DNA of 64,000 nt from Lachnotalea glycerini (lineage in GTDB: Bacteria > Bacillota > Clostridia > Lachnospirales > Lachnospiraceae). Shown piece by piece: positions 7,680 through 17,030 of the stretch. Numbering within the stretch: position 1 is the stretch's first letter; every line of letters begins with the position of its first letter. The position numbers and the translations under genes were made by a program. A model generated the notes under the pieces. The model ran no database searches and was not told the origin of the DNA. It was given only the letters and a program-made list of their open reading frames with translations. The stretch covers positions 1 through 64,000 of the forward strand of contig NZ_QICS01000009.1 in NCBI RefSeq assembly GCF_003201285.1, given 5' to 3'.

Positions 7680-9575
7680 TTGAATAGAATTAATTCTTAT
7701 GAAGAGCTTCAAAATTTAGCAAAAGATTTCTCTAAACAGTTAGAAATGCTATCACCTTCCCTGGAAGAAGAATTAGCAGCTGAAAATAAAAGATGTAATC
7801 GTTATGTTAGTATCTGTGGAGGTACCGGATGTCAATCTGCTGATAGTACAAAAATCCTTGAGAATCTTCAAAAAGAGGTAGATGCAGCCGGTCTTTCTGA
7901 TGAAGTAACGGTAGCAATTACCGGATGTTTTGGATTCTGTGAAAAAGGTCCTATTGTTAAAATTCAACCGGATAATACCTTTTATATTCATGTTACGCCA
8001 GAGGATGCGAAAGAAATTGTAACAGAGCATTTGTTAAATGGCCGATCGGTAGCAAGACTTCTTTATGAAGAGCCTACCATCAAAGATAAAGTAAAAAGAC
8101 AAGACGAAATGTCTTTCTATAAGAAACAAAAAAGAATTGCTTTAAGAAACTGTGGGTTGATTAATCCAGAAGATATTACTCAGGCAATCGGTGCACAGGG
8201 TTATCTGGCACTTGGTAAGGTCATCTCTACTATGACTCCGGATGATTTGATCAAACTAATGATAGATTCTGGTCTTCGTGGACGAGGAGGCGGTGGCTTC
8301 CCAACAGGTAAGAAATGGTCTTTTGCAAAGGCTTATGATGCTGACCAAAAGTATATTATCTGTAACGCAGACGAAGGTGATCCGGGCGCATTTATGGATC
8401 GTTCTATTCTGGAAGGTGATCCAAACAGCGTTTTAGAGGCAATGGCGATCGCCGGCTACGCAATTGGAGCATCCAAAGGATTTATCTATATCCGTGCGGA
8501 ATATCCATTGGCTGTTAATCGTCTTTATATCGCATTAAGACAGGCTAAGGAACTTGGACTTCTTGGTGATAATATCCTTGGAACCAACTTTAGCTTTGAT
8601 ATTGAAATAAAATACGGTGCTGGTGCTTTTGTTTGCGGTGAAGAGACTGCATTGATTCATTCCATCGAAGGAAAGCGTGGAGAACCTACTAATAAACCTC
8701 CTTTCCCGGCTGAGAGTGGCCTTTGGAATAAGCCAACCTGTGTAAACAATGTTGAAACACTTGCTAATATTCCTGCCATTATTAACAATGGTGCTGAGTG
8801 GTACAGCTCAATCGGAACTGCCGGCTCAAAGGGAACCAAAGTATTTGCGCTTGCTGGTAAAATCAATAACGTAGGTTTAGTAGAGGTTCCAATGGGAACA
8901 ACCTTACGAGAGATTATCTATGATATTGGCGGCGGAATTAAAAATGACAGAAAGTTTAAAGCTGTACAAACGGGCGGACCTTCCGGCGGATGTATCCCTG
9001 CTGATAATTTAGATCTTCCGATTGATTATGAATCCTTAACTGCAATTGGCTCAATGATGGGCTCAGGCGGTATGATCGTAATGGACGAAGATAACTGTAT
9101 GGTAGATATTGCCAAATTCTACCTTGAATTTACGGTAGAAGAATCTTGTGGTAAATGTACACCATGCCGAATTGGTAATAAGCGACTTCTTGAAATCTTA
9201 ACCAAGATTACAAACGGTGAAGGCAGCGAAGAAGATCTTGAAACCCTAAAAGAACTTGCTCAAACAATAAAAGATACCTCTTTATGTGGTCTTGGACAAA
9301 CAGCTCCAAATCCAGTATTAAGTACGATGAAATATTTTGGGGATGAATATGTTGCTCACGTAAAAGATCGTACCTGTCCTGCAGGTGTCTGTAAGAATCT
9401 GGTACGCTATGAAATTACGGATAAATGTATTGGATGTACCAAATGTGCCAGAAATTGTCCTGTTTCCTGTATTTCAGGTAAGGTTAAGGAGCATCATGTA
9501 ATCCAGCAAGATAAATGTATTAAATGTGGAGCATGCTTCTCTAGCTGTCCTGTTAATGCAATAGTCAAAGGTTAA
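7680..9575 (+). CDS. hydB: NADH-linked [FeFe] hydrogenase, NuoF-like flavoprotein subunit (HydB), 631 aa
   Basis: Carries NADH oxidation or reduction at FMN in the trimeric hydrogenase. Domains in order are an N-terminal thioredoxin-like [2Fe-2S] domain (CGGTGCQ and CFGFCEKG, about residues 45-90), the NuoF flavin/NADH core with GRGGGGFPTGKKW (about 200-212), an SLBB region, the N3-type [4Fe-4S] motif ESCGKCTPCRIG (about 488-499) with its distal CGLGQ cysteine, and a C-terminal two-cluster ferredoxin domain (CIGCTKCARNCP and CIKCGACFSSCP). This architecture matches HydB of bifurcating hydrogenases rather than plain NuoF. Translation starts at TTG, preceded by a purine-rich AGGGGG ribosome binding site. 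Confidence 0.9.
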   Translation: MNRINSYEELQNLAKDFSKQLEMLSPSLEEELAAENKRCNRYVSICGGTGCQSADSTKILENLQKEVDAAGLSDEVTVAITGCFGFCEKGPIVKIQPDNTFYIHVTPEDAKEIVTEHLLNGRSVARLLYEEPTIKDKVKRQDEMSFYKKQKRIALRNCGLINPEDITQAIGAQGYLALGKVISTMTPDDLIKLMIDSGLRGRGGGGFPTGKKWSFAKAYDADQKYIICNADEGDPGAFMDRSILEGDPNSVLEAMAIAGYAIGASKGFIYIRAEYPLAVNRLYIALRQAKELGLLGDNILGTNFSFDIEIKYGAGAFVCGEETALIHSIEGKRGEPTNKPPFPAESGLWNKPTCVNNVETLANIPAIINNGAEWYSSIGTAGSKGTKVFALAGKINNVGLVEVPMGTTLREIIYDIGGGIKNDRKFKAVQTGGPSGGCIPADNLDLPIDYESLTAIGSMMGSGGMIVMDEDNCMVDIAKFYLEFTVEESCGKCTPCRIGNKRLLEILTKITNGEGSEEDLETLKELAQTIKDTSLCGLGQTAPNPVLSTMKYFGDEYVAHVKDRTCPAGVCKNLVRYEITDKCIGCTKCARNCPVSCISGKVKEHHVIQQDKCIKCGACFSSCPVNAIVKG

Positions 9576-9603
9576 TATCATATTAAAGAAAGAGGTGGAC
9601 ATT

Positions 9604-11331
9604 TTGAGTTTAGTTACACTTACTATTAATGGTAAAAAAGTGCAGGTTGAACAAGGTACTACGATTTTAAACGCTGCCAAATTACTTGAAATAAATATTC
9701 CAACATTATGTCACATGAACCTTCATGATGGTTCAGAACACAATCCAGGTTCTTGCCGTGTCTGTATGGTTGAGGTAGAAGGACGCAGAAATCTTGCACC
9801 TTCTTGTAATACTCCTGTTTCTGAGGGAATGGTTGTTAAGACTAATTCCATTAAGGCTATTACAGCAAGAAGAAACGTTGTCGAGCTTTTATTATCGGAT
9901 CATCCCCAGGATTGTCTGTTATGTGAAAAGAGTACAAATTGTGAACTTCAGTCACTTGCAGCAGATATGGGAATTCGAGAAATTAAATACAAAGGTGAAA
10001 TGTCAACATTTCCAAAGGATGTTTCCAGTGCTTCTATCGTAAGAAACTTAGACAAGTGTATCTTATGTAGAAAATGTGTTACTGTTTGTAATGAAGTTCA
10101 GACAGTATCCGTATTATCAGCAGTAAACAGAGGTTTTGATACTGTTATATCTCCTGCTTTTGGAATGCCAATGGTTGATACCAATTGTACTTTCTGCGGT
10201 CAGTGTGTATCTGTATGTCCGACAGGTGCATTAACAGAAGTAAATAATACTTCTAAAGTATGGAATGCATTAAATGACGATAGTAAATTTGTTATTGTTC
10301 AGACAGCTCCTGCTGTACGTGCTGCATTAGGTGAAGAATTCGGCAACGAATGCGGAACACCGGTTACCGGAAAAATGGTAGCAGCACTTAGATCTTTAGG
10401 CTTTGACAGAGTATTGGATACCGACTTTGCTGCGGACTTAACGATTATGGAGGAAGCAACCGAATTAATGGATCGTATTCAAAACGGTGGCAGACTTCCA
10501 ATGCTTACAAGCTGTTGCCCTGGATGGATTAACTTTTTTGAACGTGAGTTTACTGATTTATTAGATGTTCCTTCCAGTTGTAAATCACCACAGCAGATGT
10601 TCGGTGCTATTGCAAAAAGCTATTATGCAAAGAAAATGAACATTGATCCAAAGAATATGATTGTTGTATCTGTAATGCCTTGTTTGGCAAAAAAATATGA
10701 AGCAGCAAGAGAAGAAATGGGCAATGACGTAGATATCGTAATCAGTACAAGAGAACTTGCTAAGATGGTCAAAGAAGCAGGAATTCATTTTAATTCCCTT
10801 CATGACGAAGAATTTGACAGCTTCCTTGGCGAGTCAACCGGAGCTGGCGTTATATTCGGTGTAACCGGTGGAGTTATGGAAGCAGCACTTCGTACTGCGT
10901 ACGAATGGATTACAAATGAAACCTTAGATGATGTGGAGTTCTCTATGCTTCGAGGTATGGACGGAATCCGTGAGGCTACCATTCAGATTAAAGATATGCA
11001 GGTTAAGGCTGCGATTGCAAGCGGTTTAGGAAATGCAAGAAAGCTATTGGAAAAGATTCGTTCCGGTGAAGCAGATTATCAGATTATTGAGATTATGGCT
11101 TGCCCAGGCGGATGTATTGATGGAGGCGGACAGCCATATTTACATGGTCATTATGAAAAGCTTGAGAAGAGAGCAAATGCACTTTATCAAGAGGATCGTA
11201 ACAAACCTCTTCGTAAGTCACATCAAAATCCGGCAATCATACAGCTTTACGATGAGTTTCTGGATAAACCAAACAGTGAAATTGCACATAAACTGCTTCA
11301 TACACACTATACATGCAGAGAATGTGATTAA
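9604..11331 (+). CDS. hydA: [FeFe] hydrogenase catalytic subunit (HydA), 575 aa
   Basis: Produces or consumes H2 at the H-cluster. The three diagnostic motifs are all intact: TSCCPGW (residues 302-308), MPCLAKKYE (from 358) and MACPGGCIDGGGQP (from 498), giving cysteines 304, 360, 500 and 504 as cluster ligands. The N-terminal relay comprises a plant-ferredoxin-type [2Fe-2S] domain (PGSCRVCMVEV), the His-ligated cluster motif HPQDCLLCEKSTNC, and two [4Fe-4S] clusters (CILCRKC and CTFCGQCVSVCP). The C-terminus includes the HydB-type small-subunit segment. I chose TTG at 9604, since AGAGGTGG lies 6 bases upstream; a GTG at 9595 falls inside that ribosome binding site. No maturation genes (hydE, hydF, hydG) are in the window. 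Confidence 0.93.
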   Translation: MSLVTLTINGKKVQVEQGTTILNAAKLLEINIPTLCHMNLHDGSEHNPGSCRVCMVEVEGRRNLAPSCNTPVSEGMVVKTNSIKAITARRNVVELLLSDHPQDCLLCEKSTNCELQSLAADMGIREIKYKGEMSTFPKDVSSASIVRNLDKCILCRKCVTVCNEVQTVSVLSAVNRGFDTVISPAFGMPMVDTNCTFCGQCVSVCPTGALTEVNNTSKVWNALNDDSKFVIVQTAPAVRAALGEEFGNECGTPVTGKMVAALRSLGFDRVLDTDFAADLTIMEEATELMDRIQNGGRLPMLTSCCPGWINFFEREFTDLLDVPSSCKSPQQMFGAIAKSYYAKKMNIDPKNMIVVSVMPCLAKKYEAAREEMGNDVDIVISTRELAKMVKEAGIHFNSLHDEEFDSFLGESTGAGVIFGVTGGVMEAALRTAYEWITNETLDDVEFSMLRGMDGIREATIQIKDMQVKAAIASGLGNARKLLEKIRSGEADYQIIEIMACPGGCIDGGGQPYLHGHYEKLEKRANALYQEDRNKPLRKSHQNPAIIQLYDEFLDKPNSEIAHKLLHTHYTCRECD

Positions 11332-11397
11332 TTATATTAAGTTTGAATGAACAGCTGATGATATAAATGTTTCACTCATTATAGATTAACCCAAAAG

Positions 11398-11429
11398 GAG
11401 ATAGCGAATTTTTAGCTATCTCTTTTTTT
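11398..11429 (+). terminator. Terminator of the hydrogenase operon
   Basis: GAGATAGC pairs with GCTATCTC across a 9-base loop and is followed by seven T residues, about 65 bases after the hydA stop. Confidence 0.9.
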
Positions 11430-11637
11430 GGTATCAGTATAAATCCATTTTTTTATAATACTAAATATTTACCTATTTTGGCTATTAAAACACTTGACCG
11501 AAACAACATATAAATGTACTATTATTAATATACACACATTTACACATTCTCATTTCTATTTCTATATATAGCAAAATTTTAAAAATTGTGAAAGGAACGT
11601 ATGGGAACCAACTAATTTGCACTCATACAAGATTACA

Positions 11638-12534
11638 ATGAAAAGAAAAATTTTAGCAATCGATGACAGTAAAATGAATTTAAAAATACTTTCAGATATA
11701 CTGATGGAAGAAGACTACGATGTTTATACTCTCTTAGATGGAATAAACGTAATAGAAGCCGTATTAAATATTCAGCCTGATGCCATTCTACTTGATATTA
11801 TTATGCCATCTATCGATGGAATTGATGTGTGTACATCATTAAAAAATACAGAGGAAACGAGCAGTATACCAGTTATAATGGTCACTGCTGTTACAGAAGG
11901 CAAGGTGCTAAGGCAAGCCTTTGATATTGGTGCATTTGATTATATTAAAAAGCCTTATGACCAAATTGAAATTGTAGCTCGCTTAAAATCAGCAATCCGA
12001 TATTATGATCAGCAAAAAAAGCTTGAATCACTTGCAATGAAAGATGGCTTAACTAATCTTTATAATCATAGAATGATCATGGAACTTTTTGAAAAAGAAT
12101 TTAACAAAGCAATACGTCAGCAATATTCAATCGCCTTTATGATGTTTGATATTGATCTTTTTAAAAAAGTGAATGACACCTATGGTCATAAAATTGGTGA
12201 CTGTGTTCTTAAAAACATTGCCAATGTTTTAAAAGCTTCTTTAAGAACATGTGATTTTGTGGGGCGTTATGGAGGTGAAGAATTTTGCATAATTGTATCC
12301 AATCAATCCTTTGAATCCGTACTTCAATTAAGCGAACGAATTCGAGCTACGATTGATCATTATGTTTTTGAAGCGGGAAACAATTCTATGCACATTACGA
12401 TTAGTATTGGTGTAGCCTATAAAGAACCACTTTCGAATATTTCACACAATGAATTAATTATAATTGCTGATCAAAAGCTCTATGAAGCCAAAAAAAACGG
12501 AAGAAACAGAGTGGAATGTCAACTGCTGGTGTAA
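11638..12534 (+). CDS. Response regulator with GGDEF diguanylate cyclase domain, 298 aa
   Basis: PleD-like single-receiver diguanylate cyclase, predicted to make cyclic di-GMP when phosphorylated. The receiver domain (residues 1-120) has the acidic pair DD (9-10), phosphoacceptor Asp53 in LLDIIMPSIDG and the conserved KKP (104-106). The GGDEF domain follows, with the active-site motif GGEEF at 212-216. The product-inhibition I-site RTCD (203-206) lies exactly five residues before it, so both catalysis and feedback look intact. No sensor kinase is adjacent. The start is uncertain: ATG 11638 fits the receiver fold best, but TTG 11617 is also in frame and lies just after a four-codon mini-ORF (11601-11615) that carries the only good ribosome binding site (AAAGGAACG). 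Confidence 0.85.
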   Translation: MKRKILAIDDSKMNLKILSDILMEEDYDVYTLLDGINVIEAVLNIQPDAILLDIIMPSIDGIDVCTSLKNTEETSSIPVIMVTAVTEGKVLRQAFDIGAFDYIKKPYDQIEIVARLKSAIRYYDQQKKLESLAMKDGLTNLYNHRMIMELFEKEFNKAIRQQYSIAFMMFDIDLFKKVNDTYGHKIGDCVLKNIANVLKASLRTCDFVGRYGGEEFCIIVSNQSFESVLQLSERIRATIDHYVFEAGNNSMHITISIGVAYKEPLSNISHNELIIIADQKLYEAKKNGRNRVECQLLV

Positions 12535-12539
12535 ATAAG

Positions 12540-12573
12540 AGCACAGCTTCCACATTAAAACGAAAGCTGTGCT
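12540..12573. terminator. Bidirectional terminator between the GGDEF and AllA-like genes
   Basis: AGCACAGCTT pairs with AAGCTGTGCT across a 14-base loop, located between two convergent genes, with short T runs on each side. Confidence 0.7.
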
Positions 12574-12600
12574 TTACTATTGCATTGATCATTTTTAATA

Positions 12601-13083
12601 TTATATCTGAACTTCCATATGATCTTTTTCATCGTATTCAACTACCGTACAATCATTTACATAGATTCTCTCTGGCAAGACGATTAATACATGAGCTTTA
12701 TCCTTATTAATCGGCATTGCTGCAAAATGCCACACGCCTATGTTTAATTTTATCATGGTACCTTGTGGTACAATAAAAGCTTCTGTCAATTCCGGCACCG
12801 GATCCTTAGATGGTGGTGCAACATGCAACACTACATCATCATCAAGTACAAGAAGTCCTTCTGCTGTTGTGTTATGAAATTCAGCAGTTGTTATAATCAT
12901 TTTATCAGACTTCTCACAAACGAGCGGTGAAAAAGCCACCGGTAAATCTCCTGAAACAGACAAGTGAACCTGATCGGGATAAAACGAGCCTATATGATTG
13001 CCCGTTGGTTTTTGAATGCTGGCATACTCTCCATAAGGGGCAAAACTTTCTTTCGTCAACGGATTTGCTTTAATTATTCTCAT
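12601..13083 (-). CDS. Ureidoglycolate lyase (AllA)-like protein, 160 aa
   Basis: Cupin-fold protein resembling AllA: the opening IIKANPLTKESFAPYGEY, the central VLHVAPPSKDPVPELTEAFIVPQGT, and the late WHFAAMPINKDKAHVLIVLPER block correspond to the AllA family in order and length (about 160 residues). Classical AllA splits ureidoglycolate to glyoxylate and urea in purine breakdown, yet no allantoin, urate or urease genes are nearby. It is instead the last gene of the sugar island, 61 bases after the ROK gene. It may therefore be a paralog acting on a sugar-derived intermediate, or simply misnamed. The family assignment is fairly secure; the function is not. Confidence 0.65.
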   Translation of the reverse strand: MRIIKANPLTKESFAPYGEYASIQKPTGNHIGSFYPDQVHLSVSGDLPVAFSPLVCEKSDKMIITTAEFHNTTAEGLLVLDDDVVLHVAPPSKDPVPELTEAFIVPQGTMIKLNIGVWHFAAMPINKDKAHVLIVLPERIYVNDCTVVEYDEKDHMEVQI

Positions 13084-13144
13084 AAGTATTCGCCTTCTCT
13101 TTCTAAAAATTTCTCACTATTTTCAATTCTAATGTATCTCTAGA

Positions 13145-14278
13145 CTACAGTACTTCTTTACTTATGTCATTTAGAAATTCATCTACAAAAAACAAGGCAG
13201 CACCTGTAGCCACTGATTCTATCTCATTTTTGCAAGGAATCAGAAAACTTTTTGAGGACTCCCCAAAAGGACCTCTTGCATCTACTTTTTCACAAAGCAA
13301 TGGCATATAAGCTTTCATGTGTGCTCCAACATAGCCTCCAAGAATAACAGTGCAGCCAAATAGCATTCTGATATCCGTCACTGCCATAGCCAGATGTTCT
13401 AAATACTGATCCCACACCTTTTGCATCTCTTCATCACCCTGCTCAAGCTTACTAAAAAAAAGATTCAAGTCACAGTCCGTATGACTGGATAGAACTTCTG
13501 CATTGCAGTAAACATCTAAACAGCCTTTTTGTCCACAGTAACATTGCCCGCCATCCGGGATCAGATTCAGATGTCCTACTTCTCCACTATACAGACCATC
13601 GCCCAGATAAACGTTATCATTTAATAATACACATCCGCCTACGCTATCACACAAGCTAAAATAAAATGCATTATGTATTTCTGTAGACATCCATATTTCC
13701 GAAAAACCGGAAGCATATGAATCATGAATGAGTCTTGTAGGATATGATATATACTTAGAAAATTCTTCACAACTCATGCCATCATTATCAATTACTCTAC
13801 CTTGTATTACATATCCTTCTTCATGGTTTACAAGTCCTGGCACTGCAATACTGACACCCAAAATTTTGCTGCGGTTTAATTTAACACTTTCTATAATCTC
13901 TTCTACCGCTTCACCTAAAAGCTTGAGGTATTCATCATCACGACGATAGTTCTGCCGTTTGTAAATATACTTAATAACATTTCCATCCAAATCCACAATA
14001 ATGCTTTTAATATGATGTCTTGTAATATCCAAACCAATTGCAACCTTTGCATCAGAAATATAGGAATAGGCTACAGGATTTCTACCACCTGCTTTATTGG
14101 CAACCTTGCACTCCGCGCCAATCATCCCCTGTTCAACCAGATATTCCAGATTTTGTGTAACAGTAGGAAGACTTAGTTGTAAATCATAAGCTATGTCCTG
14201 TTTTGTGGCCATTTTTTTCTTTCTTATATAAAAATATATTTTATCTCTATTTTTTTGTTTAATATCAAAAATATTCAT
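13145..14278 (-). CDS. ROK family transcriptional regulator, 377 aa
   Basis: NagC/XylR-type regulator: an N-terminal winged helix-turn-helix (about residues 1-75, TKQDIAYDLQLSLPTVTQNLEYLVEQG) followed by a ROK sugar-binding domain. The ROK zinc site is visible as GEVGHLNLIPDGGQCYCGQKGCLD. The sugar-kinase phosphate loop is degraded (LDITRHHIKS instead of DxGGT), and the usual catalytic ND of ENDANAA-type motifs reads HD in LIHDSYASGFSE, so this is a sensor rather than a kinase. It sits 106 bases downstream of the ribulokinase gene and is the likely local repressor of the sugar island. It is a paralog of the ROK gene at 24583. Confidence 0.88.
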   Translation of the reverse strand: MNIFDIKQKNRDKIYFYIRKKKMATKQDIAYDLQLSLPTVTQNLEYLVEQGMIGAECKVANKAGGRNPVAYSYISDAKVAIGLDITRHHIKSIIVDLDGNVIKYIYKRQNYRRDDEYLKLLGEAVEEIIESVKLNRSKILGVSIAVPGLVNHEEGYVIQGRVIDNDGMSCEEFSKYISYPTRLIHDSYASGFSEIWMSTEIHNAFYFSLCDSVGGCVLLNDNVYLGDGLYSGEVGHLNLIPDGGQCYCGQKGCLDVYCNAEVLSSHTDCDLNLFFSKLEQGDEEMQKVWDQYLEHLAMAVTDIRMLFGCTVILGGYVGAHMKAYMPLLCEKVDARGPFGESSKSFLIPCKNEIESVATGAALFFVDEFLNDISKEVL

Positions 14279-14384
14279 TCAGCTCACCATCATTTCATAG
14301 GTATTTGTCTATTATTATATAAAAATTCTCCCAGCTTGTAAAGCCACTGAAAGCCTTAATATCCAATCAATCGATATTGAAATG

Positions 14385-16055
14385 CTAATTTGAGCCTTTG
14401 GCTTGGTTGCGAAGCTTCTTTAAGCGCTTCATTATATTATTTTCTTTGCCAAAATAATCGTGCATCATTTTATATTCCTTATATAATTCATCATAGATTA
14501 CTGCATTTTCCTGTATCGGCGAATACATTCGATCCTCAAGACGAGACATTTTTTCTGATGCCTCCTCAATCGTGTCATAGCCACCGTTTCTGCTGCCGGC
14601 CGCCACTGCCCCAAAAAGTGCAGCACCCAAAGCCGGAGCCTGTGCAGAGGATGATATTCTAATTTCACGTTTTGTAATATCAGCATAAATTTGCATCAAC
14701 ATCTCATTTTTTCTTGCAATACCACCCGCAGCAAATAACTCCTTAATTGGCACGCCACCTTCTTCAAAAGCTTCTATAATCACTCTGGTTCCAAAGGCGG
14801 TGGCTTCAATTAGCGTGCGATATATTTCCTCTGGTTTAGTCAGAAGTGTACAGCCAAGAAGCATTCCTGTGAGGTCTGCGTCAGTAAGAATACTTCGGTT
14901 ACCATTCCACCAGTCAAGCGCAAGCAACCCGCTTTCTCCTGGCTTTAATCTGGAAGCTTTTTCTGTGAGCAACTGATGAATTCCTATTTTTCTTTCGTTT
15001 GCCTCCTGCTCGTAGAGTGTCGGTACCGCATTGTGAACCATCCAATCGAAATGATCTCCTACGCATGCCTGACCGGCTTCATAAGCAAAATATCCAGGAA
15101 CAACTCCATCCTCTACCACACCGCCAACTCCGGGAATAAATTTTTCTTCCATTCCCATCATAATATGACAAGTTGATGTTCCCATAATCATAAGCATTTT
15201 ACCCGGTTCTGTAATCTTTACCGCTGGAAGTGCAACATGGGCATCTACATTGGCAACTGCAACCGCAGTTCCTTCCATAAGCCCCGTGAGCTTTGCTGCT
15301 TCCTTTGTCAAATATCCTGCCGTGTCTGTAGTTTGATAAATTTCACGGCTTAATTTATCATCCACAAAATGCTCTAACTTAGGATCTAATGCTTTAAAAA
15401 ATTCATCTGAAGGATATCCATTTCTCTTAGACCATACTGCCTTGTAACCCGCTTGACAAAGACTTCTTCTCTCAGAACCGGTCAATGAAAGTACGATCCA
15501 GTCTCCTCCCTCGATAAAACGATCCATTGCATGATAGAGTTCTTCATCTTCATGAAGAATCTGCATCGCCTTTGGAACTACCCACTCTGAAGACATCTTT
15601 CCACCATAGCGTTTGATAAACTCCTCCTGTCTTTCTTTTACAACTTGATTAAATCTATCAGCCTCGTATTGAGCCGCATGATGTTTCCAAAGCTTTGAAT
15701 ATGCGTGAGGACGGTTTTCATATTCCTTATGAAAGCATAGAGGGGTGCCATCCTTATCAATCGGAAGCACGGTACATGAGGTAAAATCAACACCAATTCC
15801 AATTACCTGCTCTTTGGTAATTTTAGCTTGTCGAAGCGCATCTGGAATTGTCATCAATACATCAAGGTAATCCTGTGGATGCTGTAAAGCTGTTTCCGGT
15901 GCAAGCCTTGTAATACCATCAGGCAAAACCTCATCCATCACTGCATGTTTATACAAAGATTCAATGCAAACAACTTCTTCACCATTTTCTACATCAGCCA
16001 GCAAAATTCTCCCTGAAAGGCTGCCATAATCAATCCCTATTGTATATTTTTTCAT
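14385..16055 (-). CDS. Ribulokinase (FGGY family, AraB-like), 556 aa
   Basis: ATP-dependent kinase of ribulose or a related ketopentose. The N-terminus [21 protein letters not shown] is the AraB form of the FGGY phosphate loop. The sugar-site segments [28 protein letters not shown] and [15 protein letters not shown] are all present, as is the C-terminal [19 protein letters not shown]. Length is close to E. coli AraB (566). It lies 17 bases after the SDR gene and has a ribosome binding site in that gap. In this context it should phosphorylate the ketose made by the neighbouring dehydrogenases. No AraA isomerase or AraD epimerase is in the window, so the incoming sugar is probably not L-arabinose by the standard route. 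Confidence 0.88.
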   Translation of the reverse strand: MKKYTIGIDYGSLSGRILLADVENGEEVVCIESLYKHAVMDEVLPDGITRLAPETALQHPQDYLDVLMTIPDALRQAKITKEQVIGIGVDFTSCTVLPIDKDGTPLCFHKEYENRPHAYSKLWKHHAAQYEADRFNQVVKERQEEFIKRYGGKMSSEWVVPKAMQILHEDEELYHAMDRFIEGGDWIVLSLTGSERRSLCQAGYKAVWSKRNGYPSDEFFKALDPKLEHFVDDKLSREIYQTTDTAGYLTKEAAKLTGLMEGTAVAVANVDAHVALPAVKITEPGKMLMIMGTSTCHIMMGMEEKFIPGVGGVVEDGVVPGYFAYEAGQACVGDHFDWMVHNAVPTLYEQEANERKIGIHQLLTEKASRLKPGESGLLALDWWNGNRSILTDADLTGMLLGCTLLTKPEEIYRTLIEATAFGTRVIIEAFEEGGVPIKELFAAGGIARKNEMLMQIYADITKREIRISSSAQAPALGAALFGAVAAGSRNGGYDTIEEASEKMSRLEDRMYSPIQENAVIYDELYKEYKMMHDYFGKENNIMKRLKKLRNQAKGSN

Positions 16056-16072
16056 CTCATACCTCCTATGTT

Positions 16073-16846
16073 TTAGAAGCAGGTAAATGCTCCATCAATT
16101 ACGAAATCCGAACCTGTTGTAAAATCACTTGTATCACCTGCAAGATATACTGCAATAGCCTGAAGCTCATCAGGTCTTCCCATTCGTCCAAGTGGTGCCA
16201 TTTCATTCCATTGTTCGATTAAAGGCTTCAAAGTCGGAGATTGCAATGTGAGCTCGGTTCCAATATAACCAGGACTAATTGAGTTGACGCGTACACCCTT
16301 TTTCGCAAATTCAACTGCCATTGATTTTGTCAGCATAATAACGCCTGCCTTTGATGCATTATAAGAGCATTGCGGCTGTGGGACATTTACAATATGTCCA
16401 GACATGGATGCAGTATTAATAATGGAGCCTTTTTTCTGCTTTAACATAACTTTTGCAGCCGCCTGTGAGCTAAGAAATATTCCATTTAAATTAATATCAA
16501 TGACCTTTTTCCACTGCTCATAGGTCATTTCATCAGCAGGAATATTCATGCAAATACCTGCATTGCAAAAAGCCACATCTAATTTACCAAAGGTATCCAA
16601 GATGATTTGCATCATATGGTCTACCTCCTCCTCTTTCGTTACATCAGCTTGAATGGCAATAGCCTTTACACCAAGCATTTCAATTTCTTTTGCAGTTTTT
16701 TCAGCCTCTTCCATGTCCAAATCAATAATTGCCACATCACTGCCTGCCTCAGCAATTGCTGTTGCGATTGCTTTTCCAATTCCTCTGGCTCCTCCTGTTA
16801 TAAAGGACACTTTTCCATCCAATCTCATTCTCTCAATAATTCCCAT
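16073..16846 (-). CDS. Short-chain dehydrogenase/reductase, 257 aa (SDR1)
   Basis: Classical NAD(P)-dependent SDR. The dinucleotide motif GGARGIGKA follows the first strand, an acidic residue (IIDLDME) at the end of strand 2 suggests NAD preference, NAGI is the structural motif, and S/Y/K catalysis is seen as NTASMSG with [15 protein letters not shown] follows strand 6. It shares the layout of SDR2 (21801-22565), including the [21 protein letters not shown] stretch, so the two are paralogs. GGAGGAAATCGTAATG gives a clear start. It heads the SDR1-ribulokinase unit; an oxidation of a sugar alcohol to a ketopentose is the likely reaction. Substrate unknown. Confidence 0.85.
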   Translation of the reverse strand: MGIIERMRLDGKVSFITGGARGIGKAIATAIAEAGSDVAIIDLDMEEAEKTAKEIEMLGVKAIAIQADVTKEEEVDHMMQIILDTFGKLDVAFCNAGICMNIPADEMTYEQWKKVIDINLNGIFLSSQAAAKVMLKQKKGSIINTASMSGHIVNVPQPQCSYNASKAGVIMLTKSMAVEFAKKGVRVNSISPGYIGTELTLQSPTLKPLIEQWNEMAPLGRMGRPDELQAIAVYLAGDTSDFTTGSDFVIDGAFTCF

Positions 16847-16881
16847 TACGATTTCCTCCTTTTAAAATATTTTTTAAATAT

Positions 16882-16903
16882 ATTTTATAAATCTATTTTA
16901 TAA
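16882..16903. promoter_or_regulatory. Candidate sugar-island operator, copy 1
   Basis: ATTTTATAA occurs twice with a period of exactly 13 bases (16882 and 16895), inside a 13-base tandem repeat TATTTTATAAATC. It lies 36 bases upstream of the SDR1 start codon. The same TTTTATA-N6-TTTTATA arrangement recurs at 24061 and 25846, with a degenerate form at 22634. A ROK regulator is the likely reader. Confidence 0.5.
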
Positions 16904-16977
16904 ATCTATCTTTAATTATATACTTGATATTTACCCTTGTCAATTTGTTTTAGCGTATTTTCTAATATATAACACAA

Positions 16978-17022
16978 AGAGGTTGTCCCTAATGTCGTTT
17001 CATGACTTTTGGGATAACCTCT
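16978..17022 (-). terminator. Hairpin ending the transporter/dehydrogenase unit
   Basis: AGAGGTTGTCCC pairs (one G-T pair) with GGGATAACCTCT across a 21-base loop; the minus-strand 3' side continues TTTGTGTTAT. It separates the unit ending at 17031 from the SDR1-ribulokinase unit. Confidence 0.65.
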
Positions 17023-17030
17023 ACTATTAC

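Noticed and set aside
9595-9603. Upstream GTG as the hydA start
   Set aside because: The GTG lies inside the AGAGGTGG ribosome binding site; TTG at 9604 is properly spaced.
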